Shown here in pieces: positions 1 to 8,675 of a DNA stretch of 64,000 nucleotides. The notes under the pieces were generated by a model that was not told the DNA's origin, made no database searches, and saw only the letters and a list, made by a program, of their open reading frames with translations. The stretch lies in the NCBI RefSeq assembly GCF_000711885.1, contig NZ_JONK01000011.1, positions 61,302-125,301 on the forward strand. The letters run 5' to 3'. The position numbers and the translations under genes are program-made. The first letter of the stretch is position 1; each line of letters starts with the position of its first letter. This DNA is from Chromobacterium haemolyticum DSM 19808 (GTDB lineage Bacteria; Pseudomonadota; Gammaproteobacteria; Burkholderiales; Chromobacteriaceae).

Positions 1-37
1 GGTGCTTTTTTTGTGGATTCCTGTGCTCTCAAGGCCA

Positions 38-101
38 GAGCTTTTCGAGCTTGTTTTTACGCTATATCACCAACGCGCAGCAGATCGTGAACACGTTCTC
101 A
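38..101 (-). repeat. Dispersed repeat, copy A (half copy)
   Basis: This segment matches the right half of the element at 63137-63283: both contain GAGCTTGTTTTTA, then GCGCAGCAGA and a GAACA-type terminus. The central palindrome and left half are absent; bases 1-37 do not match. Its outer end (ACACGTTCTCA) supplies, on the minus strand, the TGA stop codon of the phosphatase gene. Relative to that gene the element is inverted compared with copies B-D. Confidence 0.7.
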
Positions 102-1763
102 CGCAAACACCAAAGCCCCGGTCAAATCCCCAGGCGGCTGCGCGCCGCGCGCGCGGAAGGCCGCATTGCGCGCGCTCACCCCCTCCAACTCCGGCAAATC
201 ATGCAGCCGGCTGATGAAACGGATGATGGACGTCGTATCGTAAAAAGTGTGATCCACATGCCCGCGCTTGGCGAACGGCGAGGCGATGATCGCTGGAATC
301 CGCGAACCCGGTCCCCAGCGGTCCCCCTGAGGCGGCGCCACATGATCCCACCAGCCGCCGTTCTCATCATGGGTGATCACCACCAGCATATGCTTCCATT
401 GCGGTCCGCTCATCAAATGCTGCAACACATTGGCTACATGACGATCGCCGGACTCCACGTCGGAATAGCCCGCATGCATGTTCAGATTGCCCTGCGGCTT
501 GTAGAACGCCACCGCGGGCAGCTTGCCGGCCACGGCGTCAGCGATGAAGCGGTTGGAAATCGGGCTATCGCCCAGGCCGCCGTCCAGCAGATGGCGCTCG
601 CGCGCGGCGCTGCCGGGCGCGAACTGGCGGAAGTAATTGAAGGGCTGGTGATGGTATTGAAAGTTGGGCGCGTCGCCGCCGCCCTTGCCGTCCAGCGCGG
701 CTTGCCAACTGCCGCCGTACCAGGCCCAGCCGATGTGTTTTTCGGACAAGAGATCGCCTATGGTGCGGTAGCTTTGCGGCGGCAGGGTGCTGGGGTCTTG
801 CGGGTCGGCATAGCGTTTGTCGCCGCCCTCCGCCGGCCGCACGAAGCTGGGCTGGTAGGGCGGGGCCATGGTATTGACCGCGTAGCCATCCGGGGTGATG
901 GCGCCGTTATTGACGAATTTGGGCGGGCCGTCCAGCGCCGAGGCTGGGGATTTGGGGTCCAGCGCCAGCCGGCGGCCGGTAGGGCCGTCGGCCAGCACGG
1001 CGATTTTCTTCTTGGCCGGGGTCTGAGCGGCATTGAAATATTCAGGGGTGCGCGCGGCGATCAGAAATTGGTGGTTGAGGTAGGAGCCGCCGAAGGCCGC
1101 CATGAAGAAGTTGTCGCACAGTGTGAAGCGGCGGGCGATCTGCCATTGATTGAGAGTGCGAGCGGTGTCTGGGTAGTGGCCCATGACCAGCGCGCCGGAA
1201 TCGGCCCAGGCAACGAACTGATCGTTGCGGCCGTCGTTGATCTGCATCTGGTTGTGATAGAACAGATGACAGAGATCGCGGGTGATCACGGCCTCAGGCA
1301 AAGGCTGCCCTTCGGCGTCTTTCAGCGGGAACGGCGCGTTGGGCAGGCCGTGTATGTCTTTTTCTTCTATGAAATAGTGCTTGCCGGCCACGGTTTGGCC
1401 GGTAGGCACCAGGCCGCCCCAAATTTGGGGCAGGCCGGGCAGCGGGCGGCCGTCGCGGTCGCTTTGCAAGGCTTGTTCCGGGGCGACGGCGCTGAGCGGC
1501 TGGGCCACGCCGGGGAAGTTGCCGTAGAGGTTGTTGAAGCTGCGGTTTTCCAGATAGATCACCACCACATTCTTGATATTCGCTTTGAGCAAGGCGTCCA
1601 ATTGGCCCCGGCGCGGATGGCTGGATGGCGTCGCCGCCGCCGCGGGCAGCGCACAGCTAGCGCCGATGGCGGCCAGGCCTTCGAAAAGGCGGCGGCGGGA
1701 AGGGTCTTGCGGCGCGTCCGCTTCGGTTTGCTGCGGGCTGTCCTGATCTTCGCTGGCGTTCAT
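99..1763 (-). CDS. Tat-exported acid phosphatase / phospholipase C-like phosphoesterase
   Basis: This 554-residue protein belongs to the phosphoesterase family that includes AcpA acid phosphatases and bacterial phospholipases C (PF04185 type). An N-terminal SRRRLF at residues 22-27 followed by an Ala-rich hydrophobic stretch is a twin-arginine signal, so the enzyme should fold in the cytoplasm and act outside the inner membrane on phosphate esters. The family's metal/nucleophile block appears as NVVVIYLENRSFNN from residue 65, and a second block, THDENGGWWDHVAPP, from residue 464. It lies 120 bp downstream of the PhyH gene with a hairpin between. Its stop codon is provided by repeat copy A. 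Substrate preference (phosphomonoester or phospholipid) cannot be decided from sequence. Confidence 0.88.
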   Translation of the reverse strand: MNASEDQDSPQQTEADAPQDPSRRRLFEGLAAIGASCALPAAAATPSSHPRRGQLDALLKANIKNVVVIYLENRSFNNLYGNFPGVAQPLSAVAPEQALQSDRDGRPLPGLPQIWGGLVPTGQTVAGKHYFIEEKDIHGLPNAPFPLKDAEGQPLPEAVITRDLCHLFYHNQMQINDGRNDQFVAWADSGALVMGHYPDTARTLNQWQIARRFTLCDNFFMAAFGGSYLNHQFLIAARTPEYFNAAQTPAKKKIAVLADGPTGRRLALDPKSPASALDGPPKFVNNGAITPDGYAVNTMAPPYQPSFVRPAEGGDKRYADPQDPSTLPPQSYRTIGDLLSEKHIGWAWYGGSWQAALDGKGGGDAPNFQYHHQPFNYFRQFAPGSAARERHLLDGGLGDSPISNRFIADAVAGKLPAVAFYKPQGNLNMHAGYSDVESGDRHVANVLQHLMSGPQWKHMLVVITHDENGGWWDHVAPPQGDRWGPGSRIPAIIASPFAKRGHVDHTFYDTTSIIRFISRLHDLPELEGVSARNAAFRARGAQPPGDLTGALVFA

Positions 1764-1837
1764 GCTGTTATCCTTGGTCTAGAGAGTGCGGTGGCGGCGC
1801 GCGTCAGCCGGAAGGCCCGCGTGTTCCATTGTTCATC

Positions 1838-1863
1838 ATCCCGCCGCGATGTTGCGGCGGGAT
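1838..1863 (-). terminator. Hairpin between PhyH-family and phosphatase genes
   Basis: A perfect 10-bp inverted repeat (ATCCCGCCGC / GCGGCGGGAT) with a 6-base loop lies 20 bases past the stop of the upstream minus-strand gene. There is no clear U-tract, so it may only attenuate transcription or stabilise mRNA. Confidence 0.5.
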
Positions 1864-1883
1864 GTCGGTGTGCAGGGATAAGA

Positions 1884-2771
1884 TTAATCGACGCGCAACG
1901 CGGCTGCGCGCGCTTCCGCGAGCGGTTGGATAATTTCCTCCGGCAGAAATTCGCGGAACAGGGCGTCCGCCGGCGGCTGATCGTGCAGCAGTTCTATCGG
2001 GTCGCGGCCGTCTATGCTGCCAAGGTTGGGCGCGTGGACGAAGTAGCCCAGCAGCCGTTGCAGCCGGGGCGGCAGCGCGCGGGCCAGTTCCCGGGAGACG
2101 GCAAGGTATTGGTTCTCCGCCTGGCGCAGCCAGCCCAGGTTGTAGCTGATGACGACGCCGGTGCGCGCCTGGGCGCTCTGGTTGGCGCCGCCGCCGTGGA
2201 TCAGCGAGCCCAGATAGATCAGCACCGAGCCGGCGGGCATGGCGGCGCTGATGACTTCTTCCGGCTTGGGATCGCGCGGTTCCGGCCAGCGGTGGCTGCC
2301 GGGCACGACGCAGGTGGCGCCGTTCTGTTCGGTGAAGTCGTCCAACGCGTACATGCAGTTGATCATTTTTTCCGATCCGGGCGCGGTGCCGGGAAACATC
2401 AGGTCGTCACTGTGCAGGAATTGACGCGGTTCGCCGGGGCCGATGCTGATGGCCTGGGTAAGGTTGAGCTGGTATTCGCGGCAGCCGCGCAGCAGGAAGG
2501 CGTCCATCACTTGCAGGATCAAAGGGTGGATGGCGAGTTCGCGGGTGACGGGCACGCGTTCTATCAGGCCGCTGATCCTGCGGGTGGCGTAGCCGTAGAA
2601 GTCGCCCTGGCAGGGGGCGGAGCGGTCCAGCAGCGGTTGCAGCTGGGCGCGGAACTGCGCCAGGCCATCCGGGGTCAACAGATGTTCTATCACGATGCCG
2701 CCGTCTTGTTCTAGCGCGGCGATCAGGGTTTCCGGCGCGGTGTCCGGGAGGAAGCGTTGCAGGCAGGGCAT
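1884..2771 (-). CDS. Phytanoyl-CoA dioxygenase (PhyH) family protein
   Basis: This 295-residue protein has the Fe(II)/2-oxoglutarate dioxygenase facial triad in PhyH spacing: H120-x-D122 in FLHSDDLMFPG and a distal His at 192 in GSLIHGGGANQS. R203 is well placed to bind the 2-oxoglutarate carboxylate. Such enzymes hydroxylate small molecules or acyl groups in the cytoplasm. Family members act on very different substrates, including secondary metabolites, so the substrate here is unknown. No signal peptide is visible. It is divergent from the GltB-like gene across about 240 bp and precedes the exported phosphatase on the same strand. Confidence 0.85.
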   Translation of the reverse strand: MPCLQRFLPDTAPETLIAALEQDGGIVIEHLLTPDGLAQFRAQLQPLLDRSAPCQGDFYGYATRRISGLIERVPVTRELAIHPLILQVMDAFLLRGCREYQLNLTQAISIGPGEPRQFLHSDDLMFPGTAPGSEKMINCMYALDDFTEQNGATCVVPGSHRWPEPRDPKPEEVISAAMPAGSVLIYLGSLIHGGGANQSAQARTGVVISYNLGWLRQAENQYLAVSRELARALPPRLQRLLGYFVHAPNLGSIDGRDPIELLHDQPPADALFREFLPEEIIQPLAEARAAALRVD

Positions 2772-3008
2772 GTCTTGGGTTCCATCGTTTTATTAAAGTA
2801 CTGCGGTCGGGCCGCGGCGGTGTGGATGTCGAGAGATGTTATCTTCCGGATATTTACCGTGTCTGCGGAGCCGGCCTTTAGGTCAGGAAGTGGATTATCT
2901 TTATAGTGAATGTATTTATTAATGTGAATTCGCGCCTGCCACGCCTTGTGAGCCGCGGGTTTTCGACGTTACCCTGAGCCTTCCCCGCCACCCCAGTCTG
3001 GAGTCCAC

Positions 3009-4619
3009 ATGAGTGTGTCCTTGTTGAGCCGCTACGCCTTTTTCTCCTGTTGCCTGTTGTTCACGCTGTTCAGCTTGCCCTTCGTTCACTATGAGTGGTT
3101 GTGGCCGTTCACGCTGGCCGCCGCCGCGTTGACGCTGCTGGGGGTGTTCGATTTGCTGCAAACACGCCATGCGGTGCGTCGCAACTATCCGATTCTGGGC
3201 AATATCCGTTACCTGGTGGAAAGCATCCGCCCGGAAATCCGCCAGTACCTGCTGGAGTCCGACCGCGAGCAACTGCCGTTCTCGCGCGCTCAGCGCTCGC
3301 TGGTGTACGCGCGCGCCAAGAACGAGGGCGCGGACAAGCCGTTCGGCACCTTGATCGATGTGTACCAGCCGGGTTTCGAGTTCATCAGCCATTCGATGCG
3401 GCCGGCGCCGCTGAGCGATCCGGCCGGCTTTCGCGTGGAAATCGGCGGTCCGCAGTGCACCCAGCCGTATTCGGCTTCTTTGTTCAATGTGTCGGCGATG
3501 AGCTTTGGCGCGCTCAGCGCCAACGCCATCCGCGCCTTGAATCAGGGTGCGCAGCGCGGTGATTTCTATCACGACACCGGCGAGGGCAGCATCAGCCCTT
3601 ATCACTTGGAGCATGGCGGCGCGCTGGTGTGGGAACTGGGCAGCGGCTATTTCGGCTGCCGAGACGCGGCCGGCGGTTTCGACCCGGAGCGCTTTGCCGA
3701 ACAGGCGCGCAATCCGCAGGTGAAGATGGTAGAGATCAAGCTGAGCCAGGGCGCCAAGCCCGGCCACGGCGGCATTTTGCCCAAGCACAAGGTGACGCCG
3801 GAAATCGCCGCGACCCGCGGCGTGCCGTTGGGGCAGGATTGCGTGTCGCCGTCGCGCCACAGCGCGTTTTCCACGCCGATCGAACTGATGCGTTTCATCG
3901 CCCGGCTGCGTGAGTTGTCCGGCGGCAAGCCGGTGGGTTTCAAGTTTTGTCTGGGCCATCCGTGGGAGTTCATGGGTATCGCCAAGGCGATGCTGGAAAC
4001 GGGGATTCTGCCGGACTTCATCGTGGTGGACGGCAAGGAGGGCGGCACGGGAGCGGCGCCGCTGGAGTTCACGGATCACATCGGCGTGCCGCTGCGCGAG
4101 GGTTTGCTGTTTGTCCACAATGTGTTGGTGGGCTTGAATCTGCGGGACAAGATCAAGATCGGCGCCAGCGGCAAGCTGGTCAGCGCTTTCGACATCGCCA
4201 GCGTGCTGGCGATAGGCGCGGACTGGGCCAATTCCGCGCGCGGCTTCATGTTCGCCATCGGCTGCATCCAAAGCCAGAGCTGTCACACCAACCGTTGCCC
4301 CACCGGGGTGGCGACGCAGGATGCGCTGCGTCAGCGCGCGCTGGTGGTGCCGGATAAGGCGGACCGGGTGTTCCATTTTCATCGCAACACCATGAAGGCG
4401 CTGGCGGAGATGCTGGCCTCGGCCGGGCTGGAGCATCCGTCGCAGTTGCGGCCGCACCATTTGGTGCGCCGCGTCAGCGACACCGAGATCAGGCTGTTTT
4501 CGCAACTGCATGTCTTTTTGCAGCCGGGCGAGTTGCTGGAGCCGGAGATCAAGGCGGCGTTCTACGGCCGTATGTGGCAAATGGCCCGAGCGGACAGCTT
4601 CGAGGCGCAGCTTGCCTGA
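3009..4619 (+). CDS. FMN-binding glutamate synthase (GOGAT)-family membrane protein
   Basis: This 536-residue protein corresponds to the central FMN/Fe-S barrel of glutamate synthase without the glutaminase or NADPH-binding parts. Two hydrophobic helices occupy about residues 10-50, so the barrel is probably membrane-anchored. Recognisable blocks are SFGALSANAIRALNQGA, the GEGSISPYH region, KPGHGGILPKHKV and a cysteine cluster CIQSQSCHTNRC near residues 418-430 that matches the 3Fe-4S ligands of GOGAT. Stand-alone proteins of this family are common, but their reaction is not settled; amino-acid or other flavin-dependent oxidoreduction is the family-level guess. It ends 2 bases before the stop of the convergent secreted protein. 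Confidence 0.88.
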   Translation: MSVSLLSRYAFFSCCLLFTLFSLPFVHYEWLWPFTLAAAALTLLGVFDLLQTRHAVRRNYPILGNIRYLVESIRPEIRQYLLESDREQLPFSRAQRSLVYARAKNEGADKPFGTLIDVYQPGFEFISHSMRPAPLSDPAGFRVEIGGPQCTQPYSASLFNVSAMSFGALSANAIRALNQGAQRGDFYHDTGEGSISPYHLEHGGALVWELGSGYFGCRDAAGGFDPERFAEQARNPQVKMVEIKLSQGAKPGHGGILPKHKVTPEIAATRGVPLGQDCVSPSRHSAFSTPIELMRFIARLRELSGGKPVGFKFCLGHPWEFMGIAKAMLETGILPDFIVVDGKEGGTGAAPLEFTDHIGVPLREGLLFVHNVLVGLNLRDKIKIGASGKLVSAFDIASVLAIGADWANSARGFMFAIGCIQSQSCHTNRCPTGVATQDALRQRALVVPDKADRVFHFHRNTMKALAEMLASAGLEHPSQLRPHHLVRRVSDTEIRLFSQLHVFLQPGELLEPEIKAAFYGRMWQMARADSFEAQLA

Positions 4620-4621
4620 GC

Positions 4622-5026
4622 CTATTGAGGAGAGGACGCGGCGCCGGCCTCTTCGTCGTCCGCGTCTTTGGGCGGGGGCACGATGCGCCATTGGCCGTCT
4701 TGACGGCTGAAGCGCATCCGCTGCTCGCGCTCCACTGGCTTGCCGGTAAGTTTGCGGCCCTGGTAGCTGACTTCGCAGTCCAGGGTGGCGTTTTCTTCAT
4801 CGTTCTGACAGTCGCTCACTGAGGTGACGCGCAGGTCCTTGAGCATGGATTCCAGCATCGAGCGCATCAGCACGGTGTGGGTGGATTCCGGCTTGTTGTT
4901 GAATTCGGCGAGGGCCTGGGTCTTGAAGGCGGCTTCCGCCTCCGCCGGCGTCGGCTGTTCTGTCGGAGCGGCTTGAGCGATGCCGGCGGCCAGGCCGGCG
5001 AGCGCCATGATGATGTATTTTTTCAT
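4622..5026 (-). CDS. Small secreted protein of unknown function
   Basis: This 134-residue protein starts with a typical Sec signal (MKKYIIMALAGLAAGIAQA, cleavage after AQA predicted) and should be periplasmic. The mature part is acidic, with two cysteines (in SDCQN and LDCEV) about ten residues apart that could form a disulfide, and a low-complexity acidic tail. I do not recognise a family. It reads toward the GOGAT-like gene and lies about 60 bp upstream of dciA-like sequence on the same strand, separated by a small hairpin. Confidence 0.75.
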   Translation of the reverse strand: MKKYIIMALAGLAAGIAQAAPTEQPTPAEAEAAFKTQALAEFNNKPESTHTVLMRSMLESMLKDLRVTSVSDCQNDEENATLDCEVSYQGRKLTGKPVEREQRMRFSRQDGQWRIVPPPKDADDEEAGAASSPQ

Positions 5027-5038
5027 GCCGCGACTTTA

Positions 5039-5055
5039 AGCCGGTTTGACCGGCT
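5039..5055 (-). terminator. Small hairpin upstream of the secreted-protein gene
   Basis: A 7-bp perfect inverted repeat (AGCCGGT / ACCGGCT) with a 3-base loop lies between the dciA-like gene and the next minus-strand gene. The U-tract is poor. Confidence 0.35.
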
Positions 5056-5085
5056 GCGGCAAGACGGTCGGCGGCGCGCCGGCCT

Positions 5086-5511
5086 TTACTTGCGGTGGTG
5101 CGCGATCAGCTTGGCCAGCGCGGCGCTGACCAGAGGGTTGCTGACGCTGGCGGCGGCCTCTTCCATGCCGTCCAATGCGTTCTGGCTGATCTTCAGCGTT
5201 TTTTCCTTGGGTTTGCGCGCCAGGCGGATATCCACTTTGACCCGTACTTTGCCGGCCACATAGCCTTGCTGCGCCAGTTGCGGTAGCAGGCCGGGGGCCA
5301 GCATGCGCAGGCGGGCGGCGATGATGCCGGTATCGGTGTAAATCACTAGTTCGTCATCGCGGATGCGCACGGCGCGGCAGGTGCCGGCCAGTTGCGGCGG
5401 CAACAGTTTCTGGAAGGCGCGGTCCAGCCGCATCAGCGCCTGGGCTTCGGCGGTGAGGCGGGTCAGGGTGCCGTCGAGACGGGCGATATCGGTGAATTGG
5501 CGTCCGGACAT
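5086..5511 (-). CDS. dciA: DciA-like (DUF721) replication protein
   Basis: This 141-residue protein matches the DUF721/DciA group in length and in its KH-like first half (residues about 28-90, including VRIRDDELVIYTDTGIIAARL). DciA is the ancestral loader of the replicative helicase DnaB in bacteria without DnaC (established knowledge). No signal peptide is visible and the C-terminal third is basic, consistent with a cytoplasmic nucleic-acid-linked role. In many beta-proteobacteria the gene lies near secA; here it is about 6 kb from secA. The assignment rests on pattern rather than a diagnostic motif. Confidence 0.7.
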   Translation of the reverse strand: MSGRQFTDIARLDGTLTRLTAEAQALMRLDRAFQKLLPPQLAGTCRAVRIRDDELVIYTDTGIIAARLRMLAPGLLPQLAQQGYVAGKVRVKVDIRLARKPKEKTLKISQNALDGMEEAAASVSNPLVSAALAKLIAHHRK

Positions 5512-5571
5512 GGCGGGCTGCGGAATGAAAACAAGTCATTGTAGCCGCTGGCGGGCCGTGTTTGGAGATAA

Positions 5572-5606
5572 GCTGGCGTTCTCGTCCCGTCGACGAGGCC
5601 GCCAGC
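5572..5606 (-). terminator. Two-tier hairpin after the ABC transporter operon
   Basis: An outer stem GCTGGCG/CGCCAGC and an inner stem CTCGTC/GACGAG, separated by a 2x2 internal loop, lie just past the stop of the ATPase gene on the minus strand. The U-tract is weak. Confidence 0.5.
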
Positions 5607-5611
5607 GGCGC

Positions 5612-6925
5612 TTATTGACCGCCTTCCACGTCTTCCAGACTGAAGGTTTCAGTGTGGTCGTTGTAAGAGAAGATTTCCGCGTAGCGTCCCCAGCTGATCA
5701 CGGTGTCCAGTGTCTCCTCGGCGGTTTCGTCGGACAGAGAGTCTTCCAGTTCCTGAGCGAAGCGCAGCCGCGGCGCGCGTTGGCCTGGACGCTCTTGAAG
5801 CACTTTGCGGATGTGGGCGGCCATGGGCACGTGGCGCAGCAGGTGTTCGGCGAACTGCACTTTGCGTTCCTGGGTGCCGTAGTCGGCGAACAGTTTGCCG
5901 GCGGCGGTGAGCAGGATGTCGCCGTCTTTCAGTTCGGCGAAGCCCAGATGTTCCAGGATTTCGGCCACCGGGAACAGTTCGTCCACTTCCAGCCGTAGTT
6001 TCTCCGCGATTTCCGGCATGTCCGCTTTGCCGTGATAGGGCGCTTGAGCCACTTCCTCAATCAAGCCGGCCATCAGGTTGGTGGACACCTCGCTTAACTG
6101 GCTGCCGATTTCCAGCGGCAACTTGTGCAGGGTGTGGGCGCTGCGGCGCGCGGTCATCAGCGCGTAGATGTCGTCCACCATTTTGCGGAAGGCCGGGTCC
6201 AGCCGGTTGCGGCGATGCGGGAACGGCACTTTGATTTCCGCCACCACGCGGCCGGGGTTGGACGACAGCACCAGGATGCGGTCGCACATGAATACGGCTT
6301 CTTCGATGTTGTGAGTGACGATGAGCACGGACTGGATGGGCAACTGGCCTTCGCTCCACAGGTCAAGCATGTCGGTGCGCAGCGTTTCGGCGGTGAGAAC
6401 GTCCAGCGCGGAGAAGGGTTCGTCCATCAAGAGCAGGGTGGGGTTGACCACCAGGCCGCGGGCGAAGCCGACGCGTTGGCGCATGCCGCCGGACAGTTCG
6501 CGTGGGTAGGCGTTCTCGAAACCGTCCAGACCGATCAGGTCGATGGCGGCCAGCGCGCGGCGGCGGCGTTCCTTGGCTTCCACGCCCAGCGCTTCCAGCC
6601 CGGCTTCCACGTTTTGCAGCACGGTCAGCCAGGGGAAAAGCGCGAAGGTCTGGAACACCATGGCCACGCCTTCGGCCGGGCCGGTCAGGGGCTTGCCGTG
6701 GTAACTGACATTGCCGCTGCTTTGCTTGATCAGGCCGGCAATGATGCGCAACAGGGTGGATTTGCCCGAGCCGGAACGGCCTAGCAGGCCGACGATTTCG
6801 CCTTCGCGCAGCGTCAGGTTGACGTCGTCCAGCACCTGGATTTCGTCATTGCCCTTGTTGAAGCCGCGGCAAACGTTTTCCAGCCGGAAAATCTCCCGCC
6901 CCGGGGTGATGGTGTCTTGAGTCAT
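5612..6925 (-). CDS. ABC transporter ATP-binding protein with AAA-associated C-terminal domain (NitT/TauT type)
   Basis: This 437-residue ATPase pairs with the permease just upstream. Walker A is GLLGRSGSGKST (about 46-57), the signature is LSGGMRQR and Walker B is LLLMDEPFSALD, all typical of nitrate/sulfonate/taurine importers. About 180 residues follow the ATPase core and match the AAA-associated C-terminal domain found in one branch of this family. The start at 6925 (MTQDTITPG) is chosen over an upstream ATG because AAGGGGGC lies six bases before it and because it leaves a 10-base gap after the permease stop. Substrate is unknown. Confidence 0.9.
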   Translation of the reverse strand: MTQDTITPGREIFRLENVCRGFNKGNDEIQVLDDVNLTLREGEIVGLLGRSGSGKSTLLRIIAGLIKQSSGNVSYHGKPLTGPAEGVAMVFQTFALFPWLTVLQNVEAGLEALGVEAKERRRRALAAIDLIGLDGFENAYPRELSGGMRQRVGFARGLVVNPTLLLMDEPFSALDVLTAETLRTDMLDLWSEGQLPIQSVLIVTHNIEEAVFMCDRILVLSSNPGRVVAEIKVPFPHRRNRLDPAFRKMVDDIYALMTARRSAHTLHKLPLEIGSQLSEVSTNLMAGLIEEVAQAPYHGKADMPEIAEKLRLEVDELFPVAEILEHLGFAELKDGDILLTAAGKLFADYGTQERKVQFAEHLLRHVPMAAHIRKVLQERPGQRAPRLRFAQELEDSLSDETAEETLDTVISWGRYAEIFSYNDHTETFSLEDVEGGQ

Positions 6926-6935
6926 GGTTGCCCCC

Positions 6936-8675
6936 TTAGTTGAGACGGAGTTTGTTTTCGGCGGCGGCGTACATCGGCCGCCACAGCAGGCGGTTGAAAA
7001 GGACGACAAAGATGGACATCACGGTGATGCCGAGCAGTATCTTGGGGTAGTCGCCGGCGGCTGTGGTTTGGGCAATGTAAGCGCCCAGACCGTGAGCGGC
7101 CAGCTTGTCGTCGCCCCAGGACACGTATTCGGACACGATGCTGGCGTTCCAGGCGCCCCCCGATGCGGTAATCGCGCCGGTGACATAGTAGGGGAAGATG
7201 CCGGGCAGCATCACTTGCCGCCACCATTGCCAGCCGCGGATGCGGAAATTGGCCGCCGCTTCGCGAAAATCGTTGGGGAAGGCGCTGGCGCCGGCCACCA
7301 CATTAAACAGGATGTACCACTGGGTGCCGAGCACGATCAGCGGCGACAGCCAGATATCCGGGTTGAGTTTGAAGTGGACGATGAAGACCACGAACACCGG
7401 GAACAGCAGATTGGCCGGGAAGGCGGCCAGGAACTGGGCCAGCGGCTGGATTTTTTCCGCCAGCGCCGGGCGCAGGCCGATGTGCACGCCCAGCGGTACC
7501 CAGACGATGGAGGCGAGCAGGATCAGCAGTGATACCCGCACCAGGGTGATCAGACCCAGGCCCAGCACGCGCAGCACTTCGGAGACGCCCACCTCTGTGT
7601 GGATGAAGGTCACCAGTTTCCAGCTGGCCAGCAGGCCCAGCACCGCCACCAGCAGCCACCAGACCACGTCTATGCCGCGAGACACCGGGGTTTGCGCTTC
7701 CGAGTGCAGGCCCTGCGGCAGGCGGTAATTGAGGCGCAGCCGGGCGGTTTTGCGCAGCAGTTTGCCAAAGGGTTTGAGCAGAAGCTGGATGGCGCGGGTG
7801 CGCTGGATCAGGTTCAGCACCCAGGACTCCGGCGCGGATTGGCTGGCGGTGTCCTCCAGACGGAATTTATCGGCCCAGGCCACCATGGGCCGGAACAGGA
7901 ATTGGTCGTAGATGACGATGACCACGGTCATGGTCAGAATCACCCAGCCCACGGCGGCCAGATTCTTGTTCTGGATGGCCATCGCCAGGTAGGAACCGAC
8001 GCCGGGCAGGGTGACGGTCTTGTCGCCCACCGTGATGGCTTCCGAGGCGACCACGAAGAACCAGCCGCCGGACATGCTCATCATCATGTTCCAGATCATG
8101 CCGGGCATGGAGAACGGCACTTCCAGCTTCCAGAACTTTTGCCACGGCGTGAGCCGCAGATTGAGCGAGACTTCTTCCAAGTCGCGCGGCACAGTGCGCA
8201 GCGATTGGTAGAAGCTGAAGGTCATGTTCCAGGCTTGGCTGGTGAAGATGGCGAAGATGGCGGCGAATTCCGCGCCTAGCACCCGGCCGGGAAACAGCGC
8301 CAGGAAGAAGGTGACGGTGAAGGAGATATAGCCCAGCACCGGCACCGATTGCAGGATGTCCAGGATGGGCACCAGCAGCAAGCCGGCGCGGCGGCTCTTG
8401 GCCGCCAGCGTGCCGTAGATCAAGGTGAAGACCAGTGCGGCGGCCATGGCGGCCAGCATGCGCAGCGTGGTGCGCAGCGCGTACTCCGGCAGATTGGCCG
8501 GGTCCAGCGTGATCGGGACGGTTTGCAAGGCTGTAAGCGGCGCCCAGGTTTCGCGGATGCCGGTGGTGGCCATCAGCAGAAAACCCAGCAATAGCGGAAA
8601 CGCAATCAAATCCCAGCGATTGGGGATCAGCCGTTTGGCTGTGGCGGGCATGAAATGGCGGACAACGGTAGTCAT
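6936..8675 (-). CDS. ABC transporter permease, duplicated fused inner-membrane domains
   Basis: This 579-residue protein is about twice the length of a normal NitT/TauT permease and contains two BPD-transport domains in tandem: one in the first 290 residues and one from about residue 330 to the end. The EAA-type loops are seen as SLNLRLTPWQKFWKLEVP and REAAANFRIRGWQWWRQVMLP. One polypeptide would therefore provide the whole transmembrane pore for the ATPase encoded 10 bp downstream. No periplasmic binding protein gene is next to the pair. It lies downstream of a 356-bp non-coding region that should hold the operon promoter. Confidence 0.88.
   Translation of the reverse strand: MTTVVRHFMPATAKRLIPNRWDLIAFPLLLGFLLMATTGIRETWAPLTALQTVPITLDPANLPEYALRTTLRMLAAMAAALVFTLIYGTLAAKSRRAGLLLVPILDILQSVPVLGYISFTVTFFLALFPGRVLGAEFAAIFAIFTSQAWNMTFSFYQSLRTVPRDLEEVSLNLRLTPWQKFWKLEVPFSMPGMIWNMMMSMSGGWFFVVASEAITVGDKTVTLPGVGSYLAMAIQNKNLAAVGWVILTMTVVIVIYDQFLFRPMVAWADKFRLEDTASQSAPESWVLNLIQRTRAIQLLLKPFGKLLRKTARLRLNYRLPQGLHSEAQTPVSRGIDVVWWLLVAVLGLLASWKLVTFIHTEVGVSEVLRVLGLGLITLVRVSLLILLASIVWVPLGVHIGLRPALAEKIQPLAQFLAAFPANLLFPVFVVFIVHFKLNPDIWLSPLIVLGTQWYILFNVVAGASAFPNDFREAAANFRIRGWQWWRQVMLPGIFPYYVTGAITASGGAWNASIVSEYVSWGDDKLAAHGLGAYIAQTTAAGDYPKILLGITVMSIFVVLFNRLLWRPMYAAAENKLRLN

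Noticed and set aside
51..2714. 887-codon plus-strand frame
   Set aside because: It is antisense to the phosphatase and PhyH genes, which have clear catalytic motifs. Its composition is His/Arg/Val-rich, as expected for the antisense of GC-rich coding DNA.
3009..4619. Full-length glutamate synthase (gltB)
   Set aside because: Only the FMN/Fe-S core is present and it has N-terminal membrane helices; the glutaminase domain is missing.
2919..4691. 590-codon minus-strand frame over the GOGAT-like gene
   Set aside because: Antisense artefact, Arg/Gln/His-rich.
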